Shown piece after piece: positions 1-7,900 of a stretch of DNA of 64,000 nucleotides. Position numbers and translations under genes: made by a program. The notes beneath the pieces were generated by a model that was given only the letters and a program-made list of their open reading frames with translations, made no database searches and had not been told where the DNA came from. Source of the DNA: CAIKZZ01 sp036742455 (GTDB lineage Bacteria > Pseudomonadota > Gammaproteobacteria > Steroidobacterales > Steroidobacteraceae); assembly GCA_036742455.1 (NCBI GenBank), contig DAINQU010000004.1, positions 124,001 to 188,000 on the forward strand. Reading direction: 5' to 3'. The number at the start of each line of letters is the position of its first letter. The stretch's first letter is position 1.

Positions 1-100
1 TTTCGGCGTAGGCCGAGCCGATCAGTGCTCCGGTCAGTGCTCCGGTCAGTGCAGCGGTCAGAACGCTGCGTACAGCAACTTTGACGATCGTCCCGGTCAT
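1..100 (-). CDS. Secreted or outer-membrane protein, N-terminal fragment
   Basis: Only the first 33 codons are in the window; the gene runs off the left edge. The translation begins MTGTIVKVAVRSV, continues with an alanine/leucine/glycine-rich hydrophobic stretch and reaches an AYA-E signal peptidase I site near residue 32, so this is a Sec signal peptide. The ATG at 98-100 has an AGGGGA Shine-Dalgarno 6-7 bases upstream, which supports the start. A 12-base repeat within the leader encodes the repeated LTGA. The long leader would suit a TonB-dependent receptor, but the mature part is not visible and the identity is unknown. Confidence 0.6.
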   Translation of the reverse strand, partial: MTGTIVKVAVRSVLTAALTGALTGALIGSAYAE

Positions 101-171
101 GCGGAATCCCCTGTTTTAATGAAAGCCGGATCCCCACGACCGGCTCAATGGCGTGCAATGAGACTAGTAGG

Positions 172-199
172 TCTGAAAATTCATTGCAATGACTTCAGA
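172..199. promoter_or_regulatory. Operator-like palindrome upstream of the secreted-protein gene
   Basis: A perfect 12-base palindrome, TCATTGCAATGA, lies at 181-192. It is flanked by the inverted arms TCTGAA (172-177) and TTCAGA (194-199). A further TGCAATGA half-site is at 154-161. On the minus strand TTGCAA could be a -35 element with TAGTCT 17 bases on. The position upstream of the gene at 1-100 suggests a repressor site, but it could also act as a weak 3' hairpin for the hydrolase gene ending at 205. Confidence 0.35.
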
Positions 200-204
200 A
201 TTTG

Positions 205-1548
205 TCAGTACTCTCTATACAGATCAATCAGTTGCGGGCCTGAGGGTGCGCAGCGAATGGTCATCCAATCATCCATTTGATCCGCCTCGACCCGGTACAC
301 CCAGGTCGACGCATCGGTTCTAGGCACCCGCTCGGCCGCGACGACACGACGTAGCGCACCGACCGATTGGAGCTCCCGCGCGAGCGACGATTGGCCGTCA
401 CGCTGCTGCCGCAGCCAACGGCTGATCGTGGCTTCGCACCCCGATGTGTACCCGTGCGTGCGATACGGCCGAGCGCGCGCGTCAAACTCACCGGCGATGT
501 CATGAGCCAGTCGCTGCGCGCGCCAATCCGCAACGTTACCGAGCACCACGACCATGAGTCCCAGACTGGGATAACGGGCCATCGCGCCGTGGAATCCTTG
601 CCAACTGCCGTCGTACTCCATGACGTCGACATCGCGCAGCCGATTGCGCTCCCAGCCTTCCCCGTAGTGGTACAGCGGCCTATGACCATCACGCAGCGGC
701 ACGACCTGCCACATCCGCCGCAGGGTGGTTTTGGGTAGCACGGCGCCCGACTCCAATGCCGCCTCCCAGCGTGCGAGATCCTCAACGGTCGACCACAGGC
801 TCCCGTCGGCCGTGCGATTCAACGAGACCGACACCGGCGCCTGAACCTGCAACTCGGCACCACGTCGCTCATACCCTTGGGCGAGCCGAAGAGGCGGATG
901 CCGGTCATCGATAATTCGGGTATCAGACATCCCAAGTGGACCAAAGACTCGCTCCGCCAGGAAGTCCCCGTAAAAGCCATGAAGCACACGATCCAGAACG
1001 AACCCTAATAACACGTAGCCGGTATCGCTGTAGGCACTGGAGGTCCCAGGCTCGAAGTCCAAAGGCACTGAGGTGGCCAACGCGGTGTACTCCTCCGCGG
1101 TGTAGTCACGCTGGAGATCCAGCAACGCACGTTCCGGCGGAGCGATCTGCGGGATCCCGGATTGATGGACCATTGTTCGCCGCAGGGTTGCGCCGGCCCA
1201 CGCCTCGGGCAACCCCGGCAGGAACGCCGACAACGGCGCGTCTAAATCAAGCCGTTGGTCGGCCGCCAACAGTTCAACCGCCGTGGCGGTAAATTGTTTA
1301 CCCAACGAACCGATTTCGTAGACCGTCTGTGCCGTGGCGGGTACGCGTGTTGCGGTGTTCGCATAACCAAAACCGTCTGCCCAGATTACTCGTCCATGAC
1401 GCACGACCGCCACGGACAGTCCGGGGGGACCGGCGTCGACCATTGCCCGATCAACCGCACGCCGCGCGCCGCGCTGCCCCGCGTCAACGACAGTCGCCCC
1501 GCTGATGAGCGGCATCGCCGTGAGCAGCAAGGCCACCCATACCCGCAC
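205..1548 (-). CDS. Serine hydrolase, beta-lactamase/esterase family (class C fold)
   Basis: A 447-residue exported protein with a signal peptide (about residues 1-24). The SxxK nucleophile motif is SLGK (Ser81, Lys84). The usual YxN motif appears as YSD (Tyr173 to Asp175), an Asn-to-Asp change. Length and motifs fit the COG1680 group of penicillin-binding-protein-like esterases, D-aminopeptidases and class C beta-lactamases; the exact substrate cannot be told. The start overlaps the stop region of the upstream paralogue at 1550-2767, so both are probably one transcript. True AmpC activity is unlikely given the altered motif and extended C-terminus. Confidence 0.8.
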   Translation of the reverse strand: MRVWVALLLTAMPLISGATVVDAGQRGARRAVDRAMVDAGPPGLSVAVVRHGRVIWADGFGYANTATRVPATAQTVYEIGSLGKQFTATAVELLAADQRLDLDAPLSAFLPGLPEAWAGATLRRTMVHQSGIPQIAPPERALLDLQRDYTAEEYTALATSVPLDFEPGTSSAYSDTGYVLLGFVLDRVLHGFYGDFLAERVFGPLGMSDTRIIDDRHPPLRLAQGYERRGAELQVQAPVSVSLNRTADGSLWSTVEDLARWEAALESGAVLPKTTLRRMWQVVPLRDGHRPLYHYGEGWERNRLRDVDVMEYDGSWQGFHGAMARYPSLGLMVVVLGNVADWRAQRLAHDIAGEFDARARPYRTHGYTSGCEATISRWLRQQRDGQSSLARELQSVGALRRVVAAERVPRTDASTWVYRVEADQMDDWMTIRCAPSGPQLIDLYREY

Positions 1549-1549
1549 G

Positions 1550-2767
1550 TCAATGGACCGGAGGCGTCAGTGTTCCGGCCAACTGACGGACGGCGTGCAT
1601 AAAAGCCGGCGAGCGGACGAGTTTAAGCGGGTAAAACGCGTCATCGCCGGCATGCATCATCCCGACGTTCGTCGCGAGGGCAATTACGATGTCTTCACCT
1701 TCGATCCAGCCCATGACGGCGCCAAAGCCCAACACACCGCCGTCATAGCCATCGAGCCAACCACCGGCAACCTGCTCTCGAAAAATACCTGCACCGGCCT
1801 GCTCGTCCGCTTCATCCGTCGGACGAAAATGCGTCATCCGCGCCAATGCTTGCCGTGACACCACACGCCCGTCCCGGAGCGCCAACGTAAAGGCCGCCAA
1901 GTCGCGCGGTGTGGCGAGAAGCCCGCCTGCCGTCCATTCGGTCGACAAATTGGACCGACTCACATCCAACAAGCCACCGCCGACCTCGCGAAACGTGGGG
2001 GAGACTCCGGCGCTGCGACGAAACTCCGCCGTCCCATAGTGATACCGCGCCGGAATCCGCGCGCTATCGATGGCCTCAAACCCCTCAAGGCGGATATCTT
2101 TGAGCCCCAGTGGATCCAGCAACTGAGCGTGCAGCAGATCCACCACATCGCGCCCGGTGACCTTTTCGAGCACAAGCCCTAAAAGGGTGTAATTCGTATT
2201 GGAGTAGGCGTAACCCTGTCCCACTGGATTCGTCGCCGGATGACGGCCCCCGCGAAGAAAATCTAGGGTCTCGGTTTTGGACCAATATTTGCCCGGCTCC
2301 AGCGCGGAACCGCGCCCTTGCTTCATCCAGTCCGCATCAAACTCCCATGTGGGCACGCCGCTTGAATGGTTCAGCAGCTGCCCAATCGTCGTCTGCGCGG
2401 CATTCGGGATATCGCCGACGATCTCGGGTCCTAGAACGGAAACGAGCGTGGTGTCCTCGCTCAGCGTGCCGTCGTCGACCAGTCGCTCGACGAGGCTTGC
2501 TACAAAGGTCTTTGTAATACTGCCAATACCGTAGAGGTATCCAGCGTGAGCCGGCATTTTGCGCGTCAGATCCGCATAGCCTACGGCTCCCGTCCAAACG
2601 ATGCCCTGCCGTGTAGCAATCGCTACCGAAAAGCCCGGGGCGTGATAGTCGTGCATGGCCTGCGCCAACACAGCGCGCAGTTCCACGTCCGGGGCTGGCG
2701 TAGGTTGCGCCGCCAGAGCACTGCCCATAACCGCAAGCCACAACGTACCGACGATCTGCTTCCACAT
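1550..2767 (-). CDS. Serine hydrolase, beta-lactamase/esterase family
   Basis: A 405-residue exported hydrolase with a signal peptide ending at about Ala20 (SALAA-Q). It carries SxxK as SITK (Ser83, Lys86) and YxN as YSN (Tyr188 to Asn190), both intact, so it should be an active acyl-enzyme serine hydrolase in the periplasm. It is the first gene of a two-gene unit with the paralogue at 205-1548, with one base between them. The family covers peptide amidases, esterases and beta-lactamases; no neighbour fixes the substrate, though muropeptide or D-amino-acid amide turnover would fit beside a GlcNAc locus. Confidence 0.8.
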   Translation of the reverse strand: MWKQIVGTLWLAVMGSALAAQPTPAPDVELRAVLAQAMHDYHAPGFSVAIATRQGIVWTGAVGYADLTRKMPAHAGYLYGIGSITKTFVASLVERLVDDGTLSEDTTLVSVLGPEIVGDIPNAAQTTIGQLLNHSSGVPTWEFDADWMKQGRGSALEPGKYWSKTETLDFLRGGRHPATNPVGQGYAYSNTNYTLLGLVLEKVTGRDVVDLLHAQLLDPLGLKDIRLEGFEAIDSARIPARYHYGTAEFRRSAGVSPTFREVGGGLLDVSRSNLSTEWTAGGLLATPRDLAAFTLALRDGRVVSRQALARMTHFRPTDEADEQAGAGIFREQVAGGWLDGYDGGVLGFGAVMGWIEGEDIVIALATNVGMMHAGDDAFYPLKLVRSPAFMHAVRQLAGTLTPPVH

Positions 2768-2903
2768 ATCACCCAGTCCTCACGATCTTATCAGCGGCAC
2801 AGGTTACGGCCTGCCAGCATCACAATCGGCGTACCCGGTCCGCCGACGATGGCCGTCAATCTCGGTTACGATAACTGAAGTTTGAAGATGGGAGCGAATC
2901 GTG

Positions 2904-3656
2904 ATGCGAAACCCTGACGAACGTCGACAGACGTTGATCGCAGCACTGCTGTTCATACTCACGAGCATCGCATTGCCCACAGCAGCGTCACCGTACGACG
3001 GGCTATCCGATCATCCCTGCCCATCTGCCGATGACAGCGCGGCGAATCGACGCGAGACCGACTGGCCTTGGATATGCCGATATCGCGAGGATAACCGCCA
3101 CGCGCAGGAGCGCCGCATCGACACGGTGTACATGGGTGACTCGATCACTGAGTTTTGGCAGCGCGAATCACCGCAGCGTTTCAACGAGCACGTCATCGAC
3201 CGCGGTATCTCCGGTCAGACCTCTCCGCAGATGGTGCTGAGATTCCAACAAGATGTAATTGCGCTGAAACCGCGGGTGGTTGCCATTTTGGCCGGCACCA
3301 ACGACGTCGCCGCGAATTCCGGCCCTGAGGCCTTTGAGGACGTGATAGCCAATCTCGACACCATGGTCGTTGTCGCTCGCGCGCACGGCGTCATACCGGT
3401 TCTGGGCACGGTCCCACCGGCAGCCACCTTTTGGTGGCGCAAAGACTTCGACCCACGCGCCGATATCACCCGTCTAAATGGTTTGATTCGACGCTATGCG
3501 CAGGATCACGGTGTCGCTCTGGTCGACTATCACGCAGCGCTACGGAACGACAACGACGGGCTGGGCCCAGAATACGCGGACGACGGCGTCCATCCGAATG
3601 CCGCAGGATACCGAGTGATGGAGCACGCGCTGGACCAAGTACTTAAGATGCTGTAG
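2904..3656 (+). CDS. SGNH/GDSL-family esterase, exported
   Basis: A roughly 250-residue SGNH hydrolase with an N-terminal hydrophobic export signal. The catalytic blocks are visible: block I GDSIT with the nucleophile Ser, block III GTND, and block V DDGVHP with the Asp-x-x-His pair. This is the layout of platelet-activating-factor acetylhydrolase-like and acetyl-esterase members. GTG (2901) and ATG (2904) are adjacent; GGAG at 2891-2894 serves either, and the ATG is chosen. The 3' end overlaps the convergent nagE by 14 bases. A role in removing acetyl groups from amino sugars or glycans is plausible from the context but not shown. Confidence 0.8.
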   Translation: MRNPDERRQTLIAALLFILTSIALPTAASPYDGLSDHPCPSADDSAANRRETDWPWICRYREDNRHAQERRIDTVYMGDSITEFWQRESPQRFNEHVIDRGISGQTSPQMVLRFQQDVIALKPRVVAILAGTNDVAANSGPEAFEDVIANLDTMVVVARAHGVIPVLGTVPPAATFWWRKDFDPRADITRLNGLIRRYAQDHGVALVDYHAALRNDNDGLGPEYADDGVHPNAAGYRVMEHALDQVLKML

Positions 3657-5394
3657 CACGCTCGACGCCGCCCACCACCAACGCCTCTGCCGTGGACTCC
3701 GGATCGCGATCCAATAGCAGGTGCACGGCGCCGGCGCGCGTCAGGCCCACGCCTCGGACCCCTGGGATCAACGGTGTATCGGGACGAAACCGTTCGATGT
3801 CGCGCAAGTGTAAAATCAATCGGCTTGATCCTGTCCGAACAGACGCTATGTTGTCCCGGCCACCGAGAAACTCACACAAGGGACTGAGCGGCAAAGCCTT
3901 AACTCGCGCGCTCGACGAGGACGTCTCGGTTCCGGTCGCCGGTGAAGCCGACTGTCCCAGCCGGCGCCGCAAGGTACTGGCGATCTGATCAGCCACCGGA
4001 CCCAGAATGACCTGCGCCGCCGTCGGGCTAGGCTTCACCACACCCATCGCGCCCAATCGCGACAGCGCATCCGCGTCGACGCGTTGAGAATCCACCACGA
4101 TCAAGCGCAATCGCGTCGTGCAGGCATCCACAGACTGAAGATTTCCAGCGCCACCTAACGCAGCGATGAAGTCATCGGCGCGATCGTGCGCCGTGGACGC
4201 CGGATCCTTGGGGGGTGGGGTCGATACGGCATCACGACCCGGCGTGCCCAAGTTGTAGCGAACGATAGCCCATCGGAAGGCGACGAAGTACAGGCCGAAA
4301 TAAACCATGCCGACCGGCAATAACCGTAGCGGATGCGATGCTTTGCCAAAGTTCAGTACGTAATCAAAAAGACCCGCCGAAAAACTGAAGCCGAGGCGGA
4401 CATTGAGCACGTGCATCACGACCATTGAAACGCCGGTCAGTACCGCGTGAATGGCATAGAGAAACGGCGCGAGGAACATGAACGAAAATTCGATCGGTTC
4501 GGTAACCCCAGTCAGAAACGACGTTAGGGCGATCGACAGGAGCAATCCCCCCGCTTGTACCCGTCGTGCGGGATCCGCGGCACGGTACATCGCAAGACAG
4601 GCGCCGGGCAGTCCGAACATCATGACGGGGAAAAACCCTGTCATGAAACGACCCGCTTCAGGATCCCCCGCGAAAAAACGATTCAGATCGCCGGTCACGC
4701 CGTGGTAATCGCCGAGGAGGAACCACGCGAGATTATTGAGGATGTGGTGTAGCCCCGTGACGATCAGCAGACGATTCAGAAATCCATACAGGAATAGACC
4801 CCAATCGCCAGCGCCGGTGATGAACTGAGACACCGCGTCGATACCGGCGGCGAGCCATGGCCAACCGAGACCAAACACAACAGCAAGCCCGACGCCGAGA
4901 CAGCCGGTCACGATCGGCACAAATCGGCGACCGGCGAAGAACGCTAGGTAATCGGGCAATTTGATGTCCGAAAACCGATTGTATGCGATACCCGCCATCA
5001 CCCCCGAGAGGATGCCCACCGGCATGGTGAGTTTAGCCAACTGTGTTGTCTTCCAGATTGAGCCGGCTGCCGCTGCGGCCGCACCCGTTAAGCCATGGGT
5101 CACGTAATCCGGAACGCTCAACAGGGCATCGGCACCTTTCGTCGCGATCAAGAATCCAACGAGACTCGCCAAGCCGGCCGCGCCATGATTTTCGCGTGCG
5201 AGCCCTACCGCGACACCCACGGCGAAAATGAGACCTAGATTCGCAAAGACTGCATCACCGGCCGCCGCCAAAACCGGTAACCCGAGCAAATCGGGTTGCC
5301 CCAATCGCAGCAAGAGACCTGCAATCGGCAACACCGCAATGGGCAACATCAATGCCCGACCCAAGCGCTGTAATTGATTCATCACTGTGGACAT
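3643..5394 (-). CDS. nagE: N-acetylglucosamine-specific PTS permease EIICB with an extra degenerate EIIB domain
   Basis: An inner-membrane sugar permease of the glucose/GlcNAc PTS family that imports and phosphorylates GlcNAc. The EIIC part is about 370 residues of membrane segments beginning LPIAVLPIAGLLLRLG. An EIIB domain follows with the phosphocysteine motif DACTTRLRL. A second EIIB-like domain near the C-terminus has RTGSSRLIL where the Cys would be, so it cannot carry phosphate. The start at 5394 lies just after the nagF stop; the frame is open to 5460, but that would overlap nagF. It is the last gene of the nagX-hexosaminidase-nagF-nagE operon. NagF would supply EIIA, HPr and EI. Confidence 0.88.
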   Translation of the reverse strand: MSTVMNQLQRLGRALMLPIAVLPIAGLLLRLGQPDLLGLPVLAAAGDAVFANLGLIFAVGVAVGLARENHGAAGLASLVGFLIATKGADALLSVPDYVTHGLTGAAAAAAGSIWKTTQLAKLTMPVGILSGVMAGIAYNRFSDIKLPDYLAFFAGRRFVPIVTGCLGVGLAVVFGLGWPWLAAGIDAVSQFITGAGDWGLFLYGFLNRLLIVTGLHHILNNLAWFLLGDYHGVTGDLNRFFAGDPEAGRFMTGFFPVMMFGLPGACLAMYRAADPARRVQAGGLLLSIALTSFLTGVTEPIEFSFMFLAPFLYAIHAVLTGVSMVVMHVLNVRLGFSFSAGLFDYVLNFGKASHPLRLLPVGMVYFGLYFVAFRWAIVRYNLGTPGRDAVSTPPPKDPASTAHDRADDFIAALGGAGNLQSVDACTTRLRLIVVDSQRVDADALSRLGAMGVVKPSPTAAQVILGPVADQIASTLRRRLGQSASPATGTETSSSSARVKALPLSPLCEFLGGRDNIASVRTGSSRLILHLRDIERFRPDTPLIPGVRGVGLTRAGAVHLLLDRDPESTAEALVVGGVERATAS

Positions 5395-5398
5395 GAGG

Positions 5399-7900
5399 TT
5401 ACCGTCCGTGAGCCGACTGGAAGGCTCGAACACGAGCCCGAACCGTCGCTGCACTGTCATCTGCCATCGCCGCTGTTACGAGCGTCGTGCACGCCTCCAC
5501 ATCCAGATGCCGCACGACCTGTTTGACCTCAGCCACTGCGCCGACAGCGACAGAGAGTTCACGGACACCCAGGCCAACCAACAACGGAATAGCCTCGGGA
5601 TCACCGGCAAGCCCACCGCAGACCGCGACCGGTCGACTCGCAGCGCGCGCTGCAGACGTCGCCATATGCATCGCGCGCAGGACCGCTGGGTGTAGACCAT
5701 CAAGTTGTCGCCCCAAGATCGGGTGTAACCGATCGATGGCTAACACGTACTGAGCCAAGTCGTTGCTACCGATGGAGAAAAAATCGGCTTCCGCCGCAAG
5801 GCTCTCTGCCAACAGTGCCGATGAAGGAGTCTCGATCATGACGCCGAGCGTGCAATGCGGGTGATACTCCGCCAGGAGCGCGCGGACAAAACGCAGTTCA
5901 GCCACGTCATTGACCATGGGCACCAACACCCTCACGTGGCCGGGAGTCTGAGCGAGTGCCTGTAATTGGGTGCGTAACAACGCCGGATGCGCGAACCCCG
6001 TACGAATGCCACGCTGCCCCAGTGCCGGGTTGTCTTCCGTGAGCATCGGGATAAAGCGCACCGGCTTATCCGCGCCCACATCTAACGTTCGAATCGTCAC
6101 CGGTCGGTCCTCAAAGGCATCGGTGACGGCGCGATAGACGGTAACGTGCTCATCGAGCGTCGGGGCCGTCTCTCGTTCCAAAAATAAGAACTCCGTCCTT
6201 AACAACCCGACCCCGTCAGCGCCTGCCGCTCGAGCAACACCGGCTTCAGCAGCGCCGCCCAGGTTGCACTCGACCGTAACAACCTCACCGTTTCGCAGCT
6301 TCGCCGGCTCCATAGCGTGCGCACGCGCATCCTCGGCCAACTGCCGGCGGCGGACTAAATCGTCCGTGAAGGCGCGGCGGCGATGGGGTGTCGGCGCGAC
6401 CTCTAAAATGCCAGTATCGGCATCGACCAGAATGTCCGTCGTCTCACCAATCGCCAACAGGGCATCGCCCAGACCGACGACCATGGGAATATTCAGACCG
6501 GCTGCCAAAATGGCCACATGAGCCGTGGCGCCGCCACGCGCTGTCGCTATCGCAGCGACTTTCGTGTGATCCATCGCCATCAGATCGCCGGGCAATAAAT
6601 CCTCAGCGAGGACAACCGCATGGTCCGGTAAGGTGTCTGCCCGTAATGGAATGTCGAGTATGGACCCGAGCACGCGTTGCTCGACGTCCAAAAAATCGGC
6701 CACGCGCTCGCTCATGCGACGATCGCCACCGGCACGTAAGCCCTCCGCCGCGGACCGTATTGCATTGCGCCAGGCGTGGGCGGCACTCAGCCCGCGGTGG
6801 ATATCAGCAATGGCGTGGTTGCGCAGCGACGGGTCGGCAACCATAGCGGCGTGCGCGGTTAATATCGCCTGGTGAGTGCCACTCTGTTGCCCTGCCTCGG
6901 CGGTCAAAGTGGCCTCGACCGTGGCCAGCGCACGAATTAACCGCTCTCGTTCGACGGGTATCGATTCTGCAGTCGCGGGAAGATTGATTCCGGGTTGACG
7001 CCACAGATAGGCCCGTCCAAGCGCGGCACCGCGCACCGCCGTCAGGCCCTGCAGGACATCAGGCATGGCGGCCGGGGTATCGGACACGGCTGACGCCGCG
7101 GGAGCCGTCTCGGATTCAGAGTCGGGATCGAACAAGGCCAACGCGGCCAACGCTGCGGCCTGTGCGTCGATACCGGTCGCGATCACCGTGATCGGATCGC
7201 CCCGTGTCGTCCCCAGCGCCATCATCGCCGTCACACTGCGCGCATTGCCTTGACGTCCTCGGCACTCGAGGGTCACGTCGGCGTTAAATGGCCGCAGCGC
7301 CGCCGCGAGTGCGGCGGCCGGTCTCGCATGTAAGCCATGGTCACTACGGATGCGCGCGGTCATCCGTATCTCCGTCCCGGCGTCACGGTCCGCCGGCAGC
7401 GACGCTCGTTGGGACGCCGTTAAACGGTAGAGCGGCTCGCCCCGGCGAATGTGGCCATCGCGGGCCTCAATACAGAGCCGGTCCAACGACGCCCCTAACG
7501 CAATCACGGGGGTCACGAGGCTAGGAACGCGACCGGCGATGTAATCCAGATCAACACGCAGGACCGGATCGCCGGGCTGTACCGTGCTGCCGTCCGGTAA
7601 CAGTCGCTCAATGCCCTCCCCACGTAGTCCGACCGTATCGATACCAAAATGAACCAGCACCTCACCGAATAGCGTTTCGATGCTAAATGCATGCCGATGC
7701 TCGGCGTATTTAAGCCGCCCTGCGCAGGGGGCACCGATGACGTCGGCGAGAGGGTCGATTCCCACGCCCGGGCCCACAAGGCCCTGTGCAAACGCGGGGT
7801 CGGGCACGGATGAGAGCGTCATCAGCCATCCGTCCACCGGCGACACGACGATCACGCTCTGCCGATCGAGTATCGCCGCGCCTGGAGTCTGCAGCGTCAT
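5399..7900 (-). CDS. nagF: PTS multiphosphoryl transfer protein, EIIA-HPr-EI fusion
   Basis: A cytoplasmic 833-residue protein passing phosphate from PEP to NagE. Three domains are readable. The glucose-type EIIA (about 12-150) has the active His84 in VHFGIDTV. HPr (about 178-262) has His191 in GLHARP. Enzyme I (about 280-833) has the phosphohistidine His461 in GGATAHVAI, LLRTEFLF and the catalytic Cys near 761 in CGGLAGDP. This order matches NagF of Pseudomonas aeruginosa rather than fructose-type FruB. Its start overlaps the stop of the upstream hexosaminidase gene by four bases (ATGA), so the two are translationally coupled. Confidence 0.92.
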   Translation of the reverse strand: MTLQTPGAAILDRQSVIVVSPVDGWLMTLSSVPDPAFAQGLVGPGVGIDPLADVIGAPCAGRLKYAEHRHAFSIETLFGEVLVHFGIDTVGLRGEGIERLLPDGSTVQPGDPVLRVDLDYIAGRVPSLVTPVIALGASLDRLCIEARDGHIRRGEPLYRLTASQRASLPADRDAGTEIRMTARIRSDHGLHARPAAALAAALRPFNADVTLECRGRQGNARSVTAMMALGTTRGDPITVIATGIDAQAAALAALALFDPDSESETAPAASAVSDTPAAMPDVLQGLTAVRGAALGRAYLWRQPGINLPATAESIPVERERLIRALATVEATLTAEAGQQSGTHQAILTAHAAMVADPSLRNHAIADIHRGLSAAHAWRNAIRSAAEGLRAGGDRRMSERVADFLDVEQRVLGSILDIPLRADTLPDHAVVLAEDLLPGDLMAMDHTKVAAIATARGGATAHVAILAAGLNIPMVVGLGDALLAIGETTDILVDADTGILEVAPTPHRRRAFTDDLVRRRQLAEDARAHAMEPAKLRNGEVVTVECNLGGAAEAGVARAAGADGVGLLRTEFLFLERETAPTLDEHVTVYRAVTDAFEDRPVTIRTLDVGADKPVRFIPMLTEDNPALGQRGIRTGFAHPALLRTQLQALAQTPGHVRVLVPMVNDVAELRFVRALLAEYHPHCTLGVMIETPSSALLAESLAAEADFFSIGSNDLAQYVLAIDRLHPILGRQLDGLHPAVLRAMHMATSAARAASRPVAVCGGLAGDPEAIPLLVGLGVRELSVAVGAVAEVKQVVRHLDVEACTTLVTAAMADDSAATVRARVRAFQSAHGR

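Noticed and set aside
205..2767. Chromosomal AmpC resistance locus
   Set aside because: Both proteins fit the broader esterase/PBP-like family, one lacks YxN, and there is no AmpR-type regulator.
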